A stretch of 64,000 nt of DNA from Burkholderiales bacterium (GTDB taxonomy: Bacteria > Pseudomonadota > Gammaproteobacteria > Burkholderiales > Burkholderiaceae_C): positions 1 through 64,000 of the forward strand of contig JACRNC010000008.1 of the NCBI GenBank assembly GCA_016219375.1. The letters are read 5' to 3'. Below the pieces are notes generated by a model. The model ran no database searches. It saw nothing but the letters and a program-made list of their open reading frames with translations, and had not been told where the DNA came from. Positions within the stretch are counted from its first letter, which is position 1. The number at the start of each line of letters is the position of its first letter. Positions 9,676 to 16,932 of this stretch are shown in pieces. The position numbers and the translations under genes were made by a program.

Positions 9676-10526
9676 CGGCCGCCCGCCCGGCTGCGCATCC
9701 GGCCTGGCCCTGGGTGGCGGTGGCCGGGCTGCTGGCGCTGCCGGCTCTGGCCCTGGGCTGGGTGGACTGGCCCGATGCGCGGGCCGGCGCCTGGGGTGTC
9801 GATGCAGCCGCCGCGTGGGCCGCCGAGGGGCCTGTCCTTCCGCTGGCCGCACAGCTGCTGTGGCAGCGCAGCGCCACCGGCCTGCACGCCGCCTGGCAGC
9901 TCATCACCGCGGCCTGGGTGCATGGCTCGGCTCTGCACCTGGCGGCCAACCTGGCCGGCACCGTGGTGGTCGCCCTGCTGGGCATGACGCTGCTGCGCGA
10001 GCCGCCTGCCGCGCGGCAAGCCGCGCTGGCCTGGCTGCTGGCCTGGCCGCTGACCCATGCCGGCCTGTGGCTGGATGAGCGCCTGCTCTTCTATGCCGGC
10101 GCCTCCGGCGTGCTGCATGCAGGCGTGGCCGTACTGGGCTGGGCGGCGCTGGTGCAGGGAAGCACCGGCAGGGCGACGCCGGTGCAGGCGGGCGCCCACA
10201 GCGCGGCGCTGGTGCTGGGAAGCGCCGGCGTGGCGGCGTCGCTGAAGGCGGGCTCAGGCAGCACGACGCCGGTGCAGGCACGCTGCGCCGACGCATCGCC
10301 CGCCCCGGCGCGCCCGGCCCTGCGGCTGCGCCTGATCGGCGGGCTGCTGCTCGCCGGGCTGGCCGCCAAGGTGATCGCCGAGGCACCGTGGTCGCACGCC
10401 CTGCTCCACCACCCCGGCTGGGATCTGCCGATCGCACCGCTGGTCCATGCCACCGGCGCCGTGGCCGGGCTGGCCTGCGCCGTGCTCTGCCTGCGCGGCC
10501 GGCGCGGCAGCGCAAGGCAGGGCTGA
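9654..10526 (+). CDS. Rhomboid-family intramembrane serine protease, rhombosortase-like
   Basis: About 290 residues from a GTG overlapping glnE by 22 bp; a later GTG is possible. Hydrophobic segments include one near residues 20-40, a second carrying WVHGSALHLAANLAG, and a third with YAGASGVLHAGVAVLG. The GxSGxxH serine motif and the preceding H...N motif are the rhomboid catalytic signature, and the compact six-segment layout with GASGVLH resembles rhombosortase (RrtA). Rhombosortases process GlyGly-CTERM tails; the substrate here is unknown. A linker between membrane segments has expanded by a 60-bp tandem duplication (separate entry). The convergent neighbour encodes a PEP-CTERM protein, which by known biology is an exosortase rather than a rhombosortase substrate. 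Confidence 0.7.
   Translation: MAGGVRLTAARPAAHPAWPWVAVAGLLALPALALGWVDWPDARAGAWGVDAAAAWAAEGPVLPLAAQLLWQRSATGLHAAWQLITAAWVHGSALHLAANLAGTVVVALLGMTLLREPPAARQAALAWLLAWPLTHAGLWLDERLLFYAGASGVLHAGVAVLGWAALVQGSTGRATPVQAGAHSAALVLGSAGVAASLKAGSGSTTPVQARCADASPAPARPALRLRLIGGLLLAGLAAKVIAEAPWSHALLHHPGWDLPIAPLVHATGAVAGLACAVLCLRGRRGSARQG
10141..10280 (+). repeat. 60-bp tandem duplication inside the rhombosortase-like gene
   Basis: Bases 10141-10200 and 10201-10260 align without gaps at 47 of 60 positions by my count, and 10261-10280 resembles an internal part of the first copy. The unit is in frame and adds 20 residues per copy (TPVQA recurs at the end of units) to a hydrophilic linker between predicted membrane segments. 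The divergence between copies means it is not a recent slippage event. Confidence 0.75.
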
Positions 10527-10622
10527 GCGGGCGGGATCGAGCGGACCGGGCTGGGCATACCGCGGCTCAGCGGCCATGCAGAGCGCAGCCCCGGCCTGCT
10601 GGCCGGCGGGCGTGCGTAAAAC

Positions 10623-11429
10623 TCAGCCTGCGGCGCGTGACAGCCGGCGCGCGCCCCAGGCCAACGGGGCGCCGGCCAGCCACAGCCACCAGGCGGCGGG
10701 CTCGGGCACCGGGGCAATGCCGGTCTGCAGCTCGAAGTCGTAGCGCACCGAGCTCAGCACCTCGCCGAAGGACTCGTCGTGGTAGCGGTAGCTGCCCCAG
10801 GCGCGCGTGACCTTGCTCAGGTCCAGCGGCGTGGTCAGGTCGCCGTAGAGCGAGGCGTCGGAGGCGACGTAGGTCAGCTTGAAGTCCTGGGAGCGCACGC
10901 CGCCGCCGCCGCGCATGAAGCTGGTCTCGATCACCAGGCTGCTGCTGCCGTCGGCATGCAGGGTGCGGCGCAGGGTGGACGAGGGGTTGCCGTAGACGTC
11001 CTTCTTGCGCGCCTCGGCGCTGGGCAGGTTCAGCGCCCAATCGACCAGCGTGGTCTCGGGCGTGGCGGGGTAGTCGATCTCCCAGTACAGCGTCTTGGCC
11101 GTGCCGGTGCCGTCCGGGCGGTCGGAGTAGCCGTAGTCGCCGCTGGTGGGCAGATCGAACCAGCCGCTGACGACATCGCCGGGCAGCGGCAAGGCCTGGG
11201 CGGCCACACCGGGGCCGGCCCCGGAGCTGTCTACGGGCGACGCCACCAGCGTGCCGTTGAAGCTGTAGCGGGTGTGGGCCTGGGCCGGGGCTGCGCCTAG
11301 AGCCAGGGCGGCGGCGGCAGCGACCAGGGTCGATGCGGCCAGCCAGCGCGCGGTGGAGGTAGAGGGGGCGGTGGCGGCTGCGATGGCGGCGGCAACCGGG
11401 CGGGTGGTAGGCAGGGACGGGCGGCGCAC
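10623..11429 (-). CDS. PEP-CTERM sorting-domain protein, secreted, unknown function
   Basis: About 268 residues. I choose the GTG at 11429 because GGAGAG lies 5-8 bases upstream; an ATG 17 codons earlier has no such signal. The N-terminus has a long signal peptide ending near ALGAAPAQA. The C-terminus has a textbook PEP-CTERM tail: VPEPAAWWLWLAGAPLAWG followed by a basic RRLSR cluster, that is a PEP motif, a membrane segment and an Arg anchor. By family such proteins are cut and anchored by an exosortase and exported to the surface or biofilm matrix. The middle is a beta-rich domain I do not recognise. No exosortase gene is in the window. Confidence 0.85.
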   Translation of the reverse strand: MRRPSLPTTRPVAAAIAAATAPSTSTARWLAASTLVAAAAALALGAAPAQAHTRYSFNGTLVASPVDSSGAGPGVAAQALPLPGDVVSGWFDLPTSGDYGYSDRPDGTGTAKTLYWEIDYPATPETTLVDWALNLPSAEARKKDVYGNPSSTLRRTLHADGSSSLVIETSFMRGGGGVRSQDFKLTYVASDASLYGDLTTPLDLSKVTRAWGSYRYHDESFGEVLSSVRYDFELQTGIAPVPEPAAWWLWLAGAPLAWGARRLSRAAG

Positions 11430-11894
11430 GGGGACTCTCCAAGAGGTCGGGTTGAGAAACAGACGGGGCGGTCTGCACAACTTCCGGACCGCTCGGCGAT
11501 CTCGTGACCTTAGGCACGCGGTATGCCCTGCGGCACCACGCTTACCCTGTGGCGCTGGCCGCAGCGCGGGTGCATGCAGCGGGTAGCAGGTCTTGCGCTG
11601 CAGGAGCCCGTCAGAGGCACCGCGCCCCAGTCGGGCATGCTGAGCGGCGGCACGCCACCCCCCCAGCCGGGCTGAATGTCAGTCTTGCGTCAGGGACAAT
11701 AGTGGCGGAAAGGCCTGCGGCGTCCCCCTTTTGGGGGCATGCCCTCAATGGCCCGAATGCCCTGAAAGACCCGCATTCCCGGGATGCCCGAGCAAGGCAC
11801 TGGGTCGGGTGCTCGGGCTTGACGGCCGGCGGCCAGCGGGATGCGGGCGAGCCGGGCGGGCCGGCACCAAGCCGCCCGCCCCGGCCGCTCAGGT
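11430..11894. other. Intergenic region, no gene recognised
   Basis: Between two minus-strand genes. It contains a 9-bp inverted repeat (11786-11794 with 11810-11818, 15-base loop) about 77 bases past the stop of the upstream gene, and a short CCCCC-TTTT-GGGGG stem at 11724-11737. Neither is followed by a clear T-run on the minus strand, so terminator function is only possible. The 3' half presumably holds the promoter of the PEP-CTERM gene, but I cannot point to it. Confidence 0.4.
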
Positions 11895-12704
11895 TCACTC
11901 CGCGGCGTTGCCGGCGTTGGCCGTGGGCTGCTGCGGGATCACGCTGGGGCTGCCCAGGCGGTAGTCGCGCGAGGGGTTGCCCTGCTGGTTGCGCAGGGCG
12001 TCACGCGCCTCCTGGCGCACCTGCTCGCGGCTGGCCATGGACGTTTCGCCGTGATAGGTGTTGACGTCGATGTGCGCCGGGGCCCAGGCGATGGCCGGGT
12101 TGGTGGTCAGCAGCTGGCCGGTCATGCGCGCGCGCAGCACCTCGTCGTGCACCTCCTTGCGCGTCTTGGGGCCGCTGGTGTCGGCGACTGCGGGGGCCGT
12201 CATGCCGGGGCGCACCGGGGCGCGGCCGTCGTGGAAGTTGGCCTCGCCGGTGGTGGTGTTGACCGGCGCGCTGGACTGGCTGGGATGCTCGGTGCCGTAG
12301 GTGCTGCTGCCGTAGCTGGTGCCCTGGGTGGCGTCGCGCGCCTGGGGCGAGTAGGTGGGGCTGCTGGTGGCGTTGGCGGTGTCGGAGTAGTTGGTGGTGG
12401 ACGAGCCGCGGGTGCCGCTGGTGCCGTAGGAGGCGCCGCCCTGCATGCCGCCGCGGGCCGCGTCCTGCGACGCGCTGGTGCTGGGCGACGTGCCGGTGGG
12501 GCCGTAGTTGCTGCTGCGGGCCGCGTCGGACGAGCCGCGGTTGCCCGTGGCGCCGTAGCTGCCGCTGGTGCTGGCCGACGAGCCGGCGCGCTCGGGGTTG
12601 GCGGTGTTCATGGTGTCGGCCATCGCGACGGAGGCGCCGGCGGCCACCGCCACGGCGGCGAGCAGCGACGGAATGCGGCGGATGGAAGCGGAACGGTTGT
12701 GCAT
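11895..12704 (-). CDS. Exported Ser/Thr/Gly-rich protein with DUF4148-like C-terminus
   Basis: 269 residues from an ATG with AGGAG seven bases upstream. A signal peptide ends near VAAGASVAMADT. Residues about 30-160 are low complexity, rich in Ser, Thr, Gly and Asn, with recurring wording such as SYGATGNRGSS and SYGTSGTRGSS. The C-terminal third holds KTRKEVHDEVLRARMTGQLL and REQVRQEARDALRNQQ, resembling the DUF4148 repeats common in Burkholderiales exported proteins of unknown function. It follows the Cpx-like sensor kinase gene on the same strand after 246 bp, so it may be a target or simply a neighbour. The disordered region would make it a surface or periplasmic protein without obvious enzymatic role. 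Confidence 0.7.
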   Translation of the reverse strand: MHNRSASIRRIPSLLAAVAVAAGASVAMADTMNTANPERAGSSASTSGSYGATGNRGSSDAARSSNYGPTGTSPSTSASQDAARGGMQGGASYGTSGTRGSSTTNYSDTANATSSPTYSPQARDATQGTSYGSSTYGTEHPSQSSAPVNTTTGEANFHDGRAPVRPGMTAPAVADTSGPKTRKEVHDEVLRARMTGQLLTTNPAIAWAPAHIDVNTYHGETSMASREQVRQEARDALRNQQGNPSRDYRLGSPSVIPQQPTANAGNAAE

Positions 12705-12950
12705 GTCTGACTCCTGTGGGGTTCTCGGGGGCCGCCGCCCCATGCGGCGACCCACGAGCCGCTGCGCGCGGCCCGCCCGCCCGTTGCGGCGGGCTGGCGG
12801 CGGCCAGGGGCTCTGTGCAGGGAGTCGGCAACTCACGTTCCCGAGTGGCGGCTCGGGCGTGCCGGCCAAGGGCGCGGCGGCTTGTCGGCGCAGGCTGAGA
12901 GACCTCGGGTCGGGTCCGGCCCGGTCCGGTCCGGCCAGGATCGGGCGGGA

Positions 12951-14504
12951 TCAGCCGCGCGCCGTCGGCGCTGCGGCCGCCGCGGGCGGCGCCACCGGCA
13001 CGGTCAGCACAAAGGCGCTGCCGCCGCCCGGGCGGGCCTCGCAGTGCACGCTGCCGCCGTGGCCCTGGGCGATCTGGCGCACCAGGGCCAGGCCCAGGCC
13101 GACGCCGCCGGCGCCTTCGCCGTGGCCGGCGCGGCGGTAGAAGGGCTCGAAGATGCGCTCGCGCTCGGCCTCGGGCACGCCGGGGCCGCGGTCGAGCACG
13201 CGAAAGACCACCTCGCCGCGGCCGTCCGGTGCGCTGCGCTGGGCCACCTCCAGGTGCACGGCGGTGTCGCCCTCATCCCCTTCCCCGACCTCGCCGTGCG
13301 GGTCGGCGGCGGTGCCCGTGCCGCTGCCCGCGGCCGCCGCCACCGGCTGGCCGTGCCGGCGCGCGTTCTCCAGCAGGTTGCGCAGTGCGCGGCGCAGCAG
13401 CCGCTCGTCGCCGGCCAGGCGCCAGCCGGGCGCCGGCTGCGCGATGCCGGTGGCGGGCTCGACGATGTCCAGCCGGGCGTCGGTGCGCATGGCTTCTTCG
13501 GCGGCCACGGCCAGGGCGTCCACCGGCTGGCGCTCGATGCCCACGCGGGCGTCCAGCCGGCTGGACAGCAGCACCTCTTCGACCAGCTGATCGAGCTCGC
13601 CGATGTCGTGCTCGATCTCGGCGCGCAGGGCGCGGCGGCGCTCGGGCGAGGCGTCTTCCATCAGCGCCAGGGCCATCTTCAGCCGTGCCAGCGGCGAGCG
13701 CAGCTCATGGCTGGCATTGGCCAGCAGCGAGCGGTGCGCGCGCACCAGGTCCTCGATGCGCTGCGCCGCCTCGTTGAAGCTGCGGGCCACGGTGGCCACC
13801 TCGTCGCGGCCGTCCACGGCCACGCGGTGGTCCAGCTCACCGGCGCCGAAGCGCTCCACGCCGCGCTTGAGCCGCTCCAGCCGCACGGTCAGGCGCCGCA
13901 CCACCGGCCAGGCGCCGGCGGCCACGGCGGTGAACAGGCCGACCAGCATCAGCGCCATGCCGCTGCCCACGCCGCCGACCCCGCCGCCGGGCCAGGGCAG
14001 CAGCACGGCCCACCAGGGCGGCGCCGGCACGCCGCGGCCGTGCTCGCGTGCGTCGGGCAACCAGGCCGGCGGGGCGCCGGGCGGGCGGGCATCGCGCTGC
14101 GGGCGGCGGGCCACCCACAGCACGCGGCCGTCGCTGAGCTCGTGGCGCAGCAGCCCGGGCGGCGGCTCGCCGGGGTCGTGCTCGTCCAGCAGCTCCTGCA
14201 GCCGCGGGCTGGTGGCGATGCGCCGGCCCTGGGCGTCGTCCAGCGCCATCGGCTGGCGCAGGCGGCGCGACCAGGCGAGCACCGCATCGGCCTGCAGGTC
14301 CACCGGCGCGCCGGCCGGCGGCAGGTTGCGCTCCAGCAGCTCGGCCCAGGCCTGCGCGCGCTCGGCCCACATGGCCTGCACGCGCTGCTGGCCTTCGCGC
14401 TGCTCCTGCTGCAGCCGCCAGTGCGCGATGCCGCCGGCCACCAGGGCGAAGAGCAGCAGCACCGCGACGACGGTGAGGTAGATGCGCAGGTACAGGCTTT
14501 TCAC
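12951..14504 (-). CDS. Envelope-stress-type sensor histidine kinase (CpxA/RstB-like)
   Basis: 517 residues from a GTG at 14504, chosen because it immediately precedes the first membrane segment. Segment 1 spans residues 8-27 (LTVVAVLLLFALVAGGIAHW). A periplasmic sensor loop of about 135 residues follows, then membrane segment 2 near 163-200, a HAMP region to about 252, the phosphoacceptor His266 in LANASHELRSPLARLK, and an ATPase domain with N-box LRNLLENARRHG, DRGPGVPE and GVGLGLALVRQIAQGHGG. An Ala/Gly/Asp insert lies between the N box and the G1 box. Its regulator gene lies 53 bp upstream and a Spy/CpxP-like gene beyond, so it most likely senses envelope stress and phosphorylates that regulator. 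Confidence 0.9.
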   Translation of the reverse strand: MKSLYLRIYLTVVAVLLLFALVAGGIAHWRLQQEQREGQQRVQAMWAERAQAWAELLERNLPPAGAPVDLQADAVLAWSRRLRQPMALDDAQGRRIATSPRLQELLDEHDPGEPPPGLLRHELSDGRVLWVARRPQRDARPPGAPPAWLPDAREHGRGVPAPPWWAVLLPWPGGGVGGVGSGMALMLVGLFTAVAAGAWPVVRRLTVRLERLKRGVERFGAGELDHRVAVDGRDEVATVARSFNEAAQRIEDLVRAHRSLLANASHELRSPLARLKMALALMEDASPERRRALRAEIEHDIGELDQLVEEVLLSSRLDARVGIERQPVDALAVAAEEAMRTDARLDIVEPATGIAQPAPGWRLAGDERLLRRALRNLLENARRHGQPVAAAAGSGTGTAADPHGEVGEGDEGDTAVHLEVAQRSAPDGRGEVVFRVLDRGPGVPEAERERIFEPFYRRAGHGEGAGGVGLGLALVRQIAQGHGGSVHCEARPGGGSAFVLTVPVAPPAAAAAPTARG

Positions 14505-14557
14505 GCTGCGGGCTTGAGGGAGAACGGGGTGCAGGCCGGGCCGGGCGCAGGCCGGGC

Positions 14558-15274
14558 TCAGGCCTCGGGCTCGCCGTCCTGCTTGCGGGCGAAGACGTAG
14601 CCCGCGCCGCGCACGGTGAGGATGCGGCGCGGCACCTTGGGGTCGTCCTCGATGGCCGCGCGGATGCGCGAGATGTGCACGTCGATGGAGCGGTCGAAGG
14701 CCTCCAGCGGGTGGCCCTTGAGCGCGTCCATGATCTGGTCGCGGCTGAGCACGCGGCCGGCGGCGGCGGCCAGCACGCGCAGCAGGTCGAACTGGTACGC
14801 GGTGAGGTCGCAGGGCTTGCCGTCCAGCCGGGCCTCGCGGCGGTCGAGGTCGATCTCCAGCCGGCCGAAGCGCTGGACGTTGTCGGGCGCGTCGTCGGCG
14901 GCGGCGCGGGCGCGGCGCAGCAGGGCCTTGATGCGCGCCAGCAGCTCGCGCGGCTCGAAGGGCTTGGCCAGGTAGTCGTCGGCGCCCAGCTCCAGGCCGA
15001 CGACGCGGTCCATGGGCTCGCCGCGGGCGGTGAGCATGAGCAGCGGCAGGGCGCGGGTGCGCGGGGCGGCACGCAGCTCCCGGCACAGGTCCAGGCCGTC
15101 GCCGTCGGGCAGCATGAGGTCGAGCACCAGGGCGTCGAAGCTGTCGTGCTCCAGCCGCTGCCGGCCCGCGGCCAGCGTGGGCGAGCTGGTCACGTCCAGG
15201 CCGGCGGAGCCGAGGTACTCGGCCACCATGCCGGTCAGCCGCAGGTCGTCGTCGATGAGCAGGATGCGGGGCAT
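14558..15274 (-). CDS. OmpR/PhoB-type response regulator (CpxR/RstA-like)
   Basis: 238 residues, starting at MPRILLIDDD. The receiver domain has the acidic pocket Asp8-10, phosphoacceptor Asp52 in LVLDLMLPDGDG, Thr82 region LTARG and Lys104 in DDYLAKPFEP. The C-terminal winged helix (about 130-232) has the usual FDLLRVLAAAAGRVLSRDQI and DVHISRIRAAIEDDP wording, ending with a RGAGYVF signature. It lies between the Spy/CpxP-like gene and the kinase gene on the same strand, so the three form a Cpx-like unit. By family it binds tandem DNA repeats and controls envelope genes. A longer open frame upstream has no supporting start signals. Confidence 0.93.
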   Translation of the reverse strand: MPRILLIDDDLRLTGMVAEYLGSAGLDVTSSPTLAAGRQRLEHDSFDALVLDLMLPDGDGLDLCRELRAAPRTRALPLLMLTARGEPMDRVVGLELGADDYLAKPFEPRELLARIKALLRRARAAADDAPDNVQRFGRLEIDLDRREARLDGKPCDLTAYQFDLLRVLAAAAGRVLSRDQIMDALKGHPLEAFDRSIDVHISRIRAAIEDDPKVPRRILTVRGAGYVFARKQDGEPEA

Positions 15275-15384
15275 GCTGTTTAGGTGCGGGCGGGCTGGGA
15301 TGCGGGGGATTGTGGCGGGTCCGTTCACCACGATTTTCGAAGGCCTGCACGCGGGGAAGCGCAGCGTGCAGGGCGGGCAACCGG

Positions 15385-15426
15385 CTCCGTTCATGCCAGG
15401 GCCTCTGCGCCCTGGCATGAACGGAG
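15385..15426. repeat. Perfect 18-bp inverted repeat with 6-base loop
   Basis: Bases 15385-15402 and 15409-15426 are exact reverse complements, separated by CTCTGC. It lies in the 245-bp gap between the response regulator gene and the Spy/CpxP-like gene. No T-run follows on either strand, so it is not a standard intrinsic terminator. It could limit mRNA decay or read-through between the two genes, or be a member of a repeated palindromic family; no second copy was noticed in this window. Confidence 0.85.
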
Positions 15427-15519
15427 TGAAGCCCCCTGGTCGCCCGATCTCGCTCCCACCGCAACAGGATCGAGGCATGAACCCCGGACGATTCAGTGAA
15501 CCGACCGGGGGAGCTCCCC

Positions 15520-16251
15520 TCAGCGCGCAGCCGGCGCGCTCGGCGGCTGCGGCACGCCGGCGCGCGGGCCCGGGCCGTCGCGGCGGCCATCGCGTCGTTC
15601 GTCCCGGCGCTCATCGCGGGCCTGGCGGTCCTTGAGGTGCTGGGCGATCTGCGCGCGCTGCTCGGGCGTGAGCACCTTGCTCGCCTCCACCAGGGCGGTG
15701 GTCATGCGCTTGGAGGCCTGGTCGTGGTGGGCGGCGATCTGCTGGCGCAGCTTCTCCACGGCGCGGGCATCCACGTCCTTGGCGGTCAGCAGCGCGGCCA
15801 TCTGCTCGTGCAGCTTGCGGCCGGCCTCGTGCTGGCCCTGCAGGTCCTTGGCCGCCTGGGCGGCGATGTCGCGGATGCGGGTGCGCTGGGCGTCGGTGGC
15901 CTTGACGCGGTCGAGCAGGCGGTCCAGGCCGCGCGGGTCGGCCCAGCCCATCGGGCCGGGGCCCATGCGGTGGTCGCCGCCGCGCTCCATGTGGCGGGCG
16001 AAGTGCGGGCCGCGCTCGCCCCGATCACCTCGCTCCCCACGGGCCTCGGGCGGCGGGGGCGGCGGCGCCACGGAGGCGGCAGCGGTGGGCGCGGGGGCGG
16101 CAGCCGGCTGGGCGTGGGCCTGGGTGGCGCTCCACAGCGCGGCCACGCCCAGCACGCCGGCACCCAGGGCCAGGCCCAGGCGGGCGGAGCGGGCGGCGTG
16201 GGCAGCGTTGGCGCGGGCAGCCGGCGCGGCGGCGGATTGACGGGTCTTCAT
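15520..16251 (-). CDS. Periplasmic Spy/CpxP-like LTXXQ protein
   Basis: 243 residues from an ATG with GGAG six bases upstream. A signal peptide region with a hydrophobic core (LGLALGAGVLGVAALW) ends near TQAHAQ. A Pro/Ala linker and a charged Gly/Arg/His stretch follow, then a long helical domain with the LTPEQRAQIAQHLKDRQ form of the LTXXQ motif and a basic tail (DERRDERRDGRRDG). Spy and CpxP are small periplasmic helical cradle proteins acting as chaperone or feedback inhibitor of the Cpx kinase. Its position upstream of an OmpR-type regulator and CpxA-like kinase fits a feedback role. It is longer than E. coli CpxP because of the linker regions. No His/Met metal cluster is obvious beyond HFARHMERGGDHRM. 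Confidence 0.8.
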   Translation of the reverse strand: MKTRQSAAAPAARANAAHAARSARLGLALGAGVLGVAALWSATQAHAQPAAAPAPTAAASVAPPPPPPEARGERGDRGERGPHFARHMERGGDHRMGPGPMGWADPRGLDRLLDRVKATDAQRTRIRDIAAQAAKDLQGQHEAGRKLHEQMAALLTAKDVDARAVEKLRQQIAAHHDQASKRMTTALVEASKVLTPEQRAQIAQHLKDRQARDERRDERRDGRRDGPGPRAGVPQPPSAPAAR

Positions 16252-16556
16252 GCGGTTCTCCATCTCTCGGTGTGGAGGCCGCAACCGTGCGTCCTCCATG
16301 CCTTGCATGTTGGGACGCCTGCGTGAAGCCGAATGGGCCGGGGGGTAAAGCTGTGTGAACGGGGCGTGAGCGGCGCCGAGGGCGGCAAGGGCGGCCAGGC
16401 GGGCTCCCATGCGGGAGGCCATATGGCCATATGAGCAGCCATGTACGCGGCCACGCCAGCAGCCATGCCGCAAGGCCCGATCAGCGCCGGATCAGCACTG
16501 CCGGGGACCGCCCAGGGCCCGGCCAGGCCAGGGGCGAGACGCCGCCACCCGCGCGC
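16252..16556. other. Intergenic region, no gene recognised
   Basis: This gap separates two minus-strand units. It contains CATATGGCCATATG near 16422-16435, a short palindrome, and otherwise only the presumed promoter of the Spy/CpxP-like gene, which I cannot locate with confidence. Confidence 0.35.
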
Positions 16557-16919
16557 TCAATGCGCCGGCACGCCCGCCTCGATGTCGCGCAGCATCTGCT
16601 CCAGCACCTCGGGCTCGAAGGGCTTGGGCAGCACGCGCACGCCCAGGCCGAGCGACTTGGGGTTGATGGCGTTGCCGTAGCCGGTGGCCAGGATGCCGGC
16701 CATGTCGGGATAGGCGGGCAGCACCTGGCGCATGAGGTCCACGCCGGACAGGCCGGGCAGGCTGACGTCGGCGATCAGCACGCCGAAGCGTCGATCCGGC
16801 AGCAGCTGCAACGCGGCCTCGGCCGTGGGCACCGCCACCACCTCGTGGCCCGACATCTCCATGAGGGCGGTGACGACCTCGCGGACGTCATCGCTGTCTT
16901 CGACATAAAGCACGTTCAC
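16557..16919 (-). CDS. Stand-alone receiver-domain response regulator
   Basis: 120 residues from a GTG at 16919, starting VNVLYVEDSDDVREVV. It is a single receiver domain with the acidic pair near residues 8-11, the phosphoacceptor Asp in GVLIADVSLPGLSG, and Lys in VLPKPFEPEVLEQML; there is no output domain. It starts 13 bp after the stop of the hybrid histidine kinase and is surely co-transcribed with it. By arrangement it would be a phosphate sink or the diffusible partner of that kinase. The receiver resembles the C-terminal receiver of the kinase itself, suggesting an old duplication. Confidence 0.88.
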   Translation of the reverse strand: MNVLYVEDSDDVREVVTALMEMSGHEVVAVPTAEAALQLLPDRRFGVLIADVSLPGLSGVDLMRQVLPAYPDMAGILATGYGNAINPKSLGLGVRVLPKPFEPEVLEQMLRDIEAGVPAH

Positions 16920-16932
16920 GACGCCTGCCGTC

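Noticed and set aside
12882-14600. Long plus-strand frame opposite the sensor kinase gene
   Set aside because: Shadow of the kinase gene, without domain or start signals.
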